Part shown: positions 63,754 through 64,000 of the stretch, one piece after another
Position numbering within the stretch: position 1 is the stretch's first letter
How the letters are laid out: each line of letters starts with the position of its first letter
Translations under genes and position numbers: made by a program
NCBI RefSeq assembly: GCF_037198315.1
Contig: NZ_CP144913.1
Span: forward strand, 682,001-746,000
Source: Janibacter sp. A1S7
GTDB taxonomy: Bacteria; Actinomycetota; Actinomycetes; Actinomycetales; Dermatophilaceae
Length of the DNA stretch: 64,000 bases
Direction of reading: 5' to 3'
Notes under the pieces: model-generated
What the model saw: the letters and a program-made list of their open reading frames with translations, nothing else
Databases searched by the model: none
Told to the model about the DNA's origin: nothing

Positions 63754-64000
63754 ATGAAAATCGCTATTATCGGTGCCGGCTTTGCGGGGCTGAGTTCTGC
63801 AAAGGTGCTGCGTGAGTTCGGTTTTGACGTCGTCGTCCACGAGAAGGCGGCCGACGTCGGCGGCGTGTGGAGCCGCAGTCGACGCTATCCGGGCGTGCGC
63901 ACCCAAAACAGCAAGGGCACCTACAGGTTCTCCGACCTCAAGATGCCGCGCTCTTATTCACAGTGGCCCACCGGGCGGCAAGTACAAGAGTATCTTGAAC
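63754..64000 (+). CDS. Flavin-containing monooxygenase, N-terminal part (runs off window)
   Basis: 82 complete codons are visible, after a strong ribosome site AAGAAGGAGG. The FAD loop IAIIGAGFAGLSSAKVLREF near 3-22 and ADVGGVWSRSRRYPGVRTQN near 33-52 are typical of FMO/Baeyer-Villiger-type enzymes, as is the YRFSDLKMPRSYSQWP stretch. It should need FAD and NADPH. In this setting it could hydroxylate indole or a derivative, but the C-terminal part and the NADPH site are outside the window. Confidence 0.75.
   Translation, partial: MKIAIIGAGFAGLSSAKVLREFGFDVVVHEKAADVGGVWSRSRRYPGVRTQNSKGTYRFSDLKMPRSYSQWPTGRQVQEYLE

Overview
The window is high-GC actinobacterial chromosome. The evidence is the codon use, many GTG starts, frequent leaderless promoters (a TANNNT-type -10 six to nine bases before the start codon), the DUF3117 protein, the N-succinyl DAP branch (dapC/dapD/dapE), and a sigE-htrA-tatB ... 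mrp-DUF1003-MgtE/CBS order that resembles the mycobacterial locus. My best guess is a member of the Intrasporangiaceae (Janibacter-like). That placement is an impression, not something I could test.

Layout. 0-3.5 kb: an apparently iron-regulated group: a ferric-iron ABC binding lipoprotein (cut by the window edge), a fused adenylation/carrier/membrane-acyltransferase protein, and a divergent phosphopantetheinyl transferase, with a DtxR/IdeR-like box on the start of the fusion gene. 3.5-12.5 kb: housekeeping genes (7Fe ferredoxin, DapC, citrate synthase, DapD, DapE, a LOG-family protein and small conserved proteins). 12.6-19.7 kb: envelope-stress and Mrp/MgtE-N region, with no anti-sigma gene between sigE and htrA. 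19.8-30.1 kb: two HpcH/HpaI-type CoA lyases, an acyl-CoA dehydrogenase and a double-hotdog MaoC hydratase that look like parts of an ethylmalonyl-CoA or related C5-dicarboxylyl-CoA route, interleaved with a BCCT transporter, an L,D-transpeptidase, a PIG-L deacetylase and an aminopeptidase P.

30.2-50.1 kb: an essentially complete aerobic benzoate (box) pathway: benzoate-CoA ligase, BoxB, BoxC, BoxD-type aldehyde dehydrogenase, enoyl-CoA hydratase, 3-hydroxyacyl-CoA dehydrogenase and beta-ketoadipyl-CoA thiolase. It also has a branched-chain-type ABC importer and a PaaX-family regulator. No BoxA is present; an FNR-like flavoprotein and a 7Fe ferredoxin sit where the reductase would be expected. 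A PaaY-like hexapeptide-repeat protein in the same operon may clear dead-end CoA esters. The boxB, importer and boxC promoters share sequence features.

51.3-59.6 kb: a divergent cluster best read as 2-aminobenzoyl-CoA (anthranilate) catabolism: a CoA ligase, a monooxygenase/OYE-type reductase fusion, an acyl-CoA dehydrogenase, a hydratase, an SDR, a RidA deaminase and a second PaaX-family regulator. 59.9-64 kb: a compositionally different segment with a ThDP enzyme, an isatin-hydrolase-like cyclase, an SDR and the start of a flavin monooxygenase. Together these suggest an upper route from indole, isatin or a related indole compound to anthranilate, feeding the 2-aminobenzoyl-CoA cluster and then central metabolism. 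This inferred indole/isatin-to-anthranilyl-CoA system is the most interesting content of the window.

Three copies of an ~86-bp nested inverted repeat lie in intergenic regions at 9.5, 15.9 and 28.5 kb. No tRNA, rRNA, CRISPR array or intact insertion sequence was recognised.
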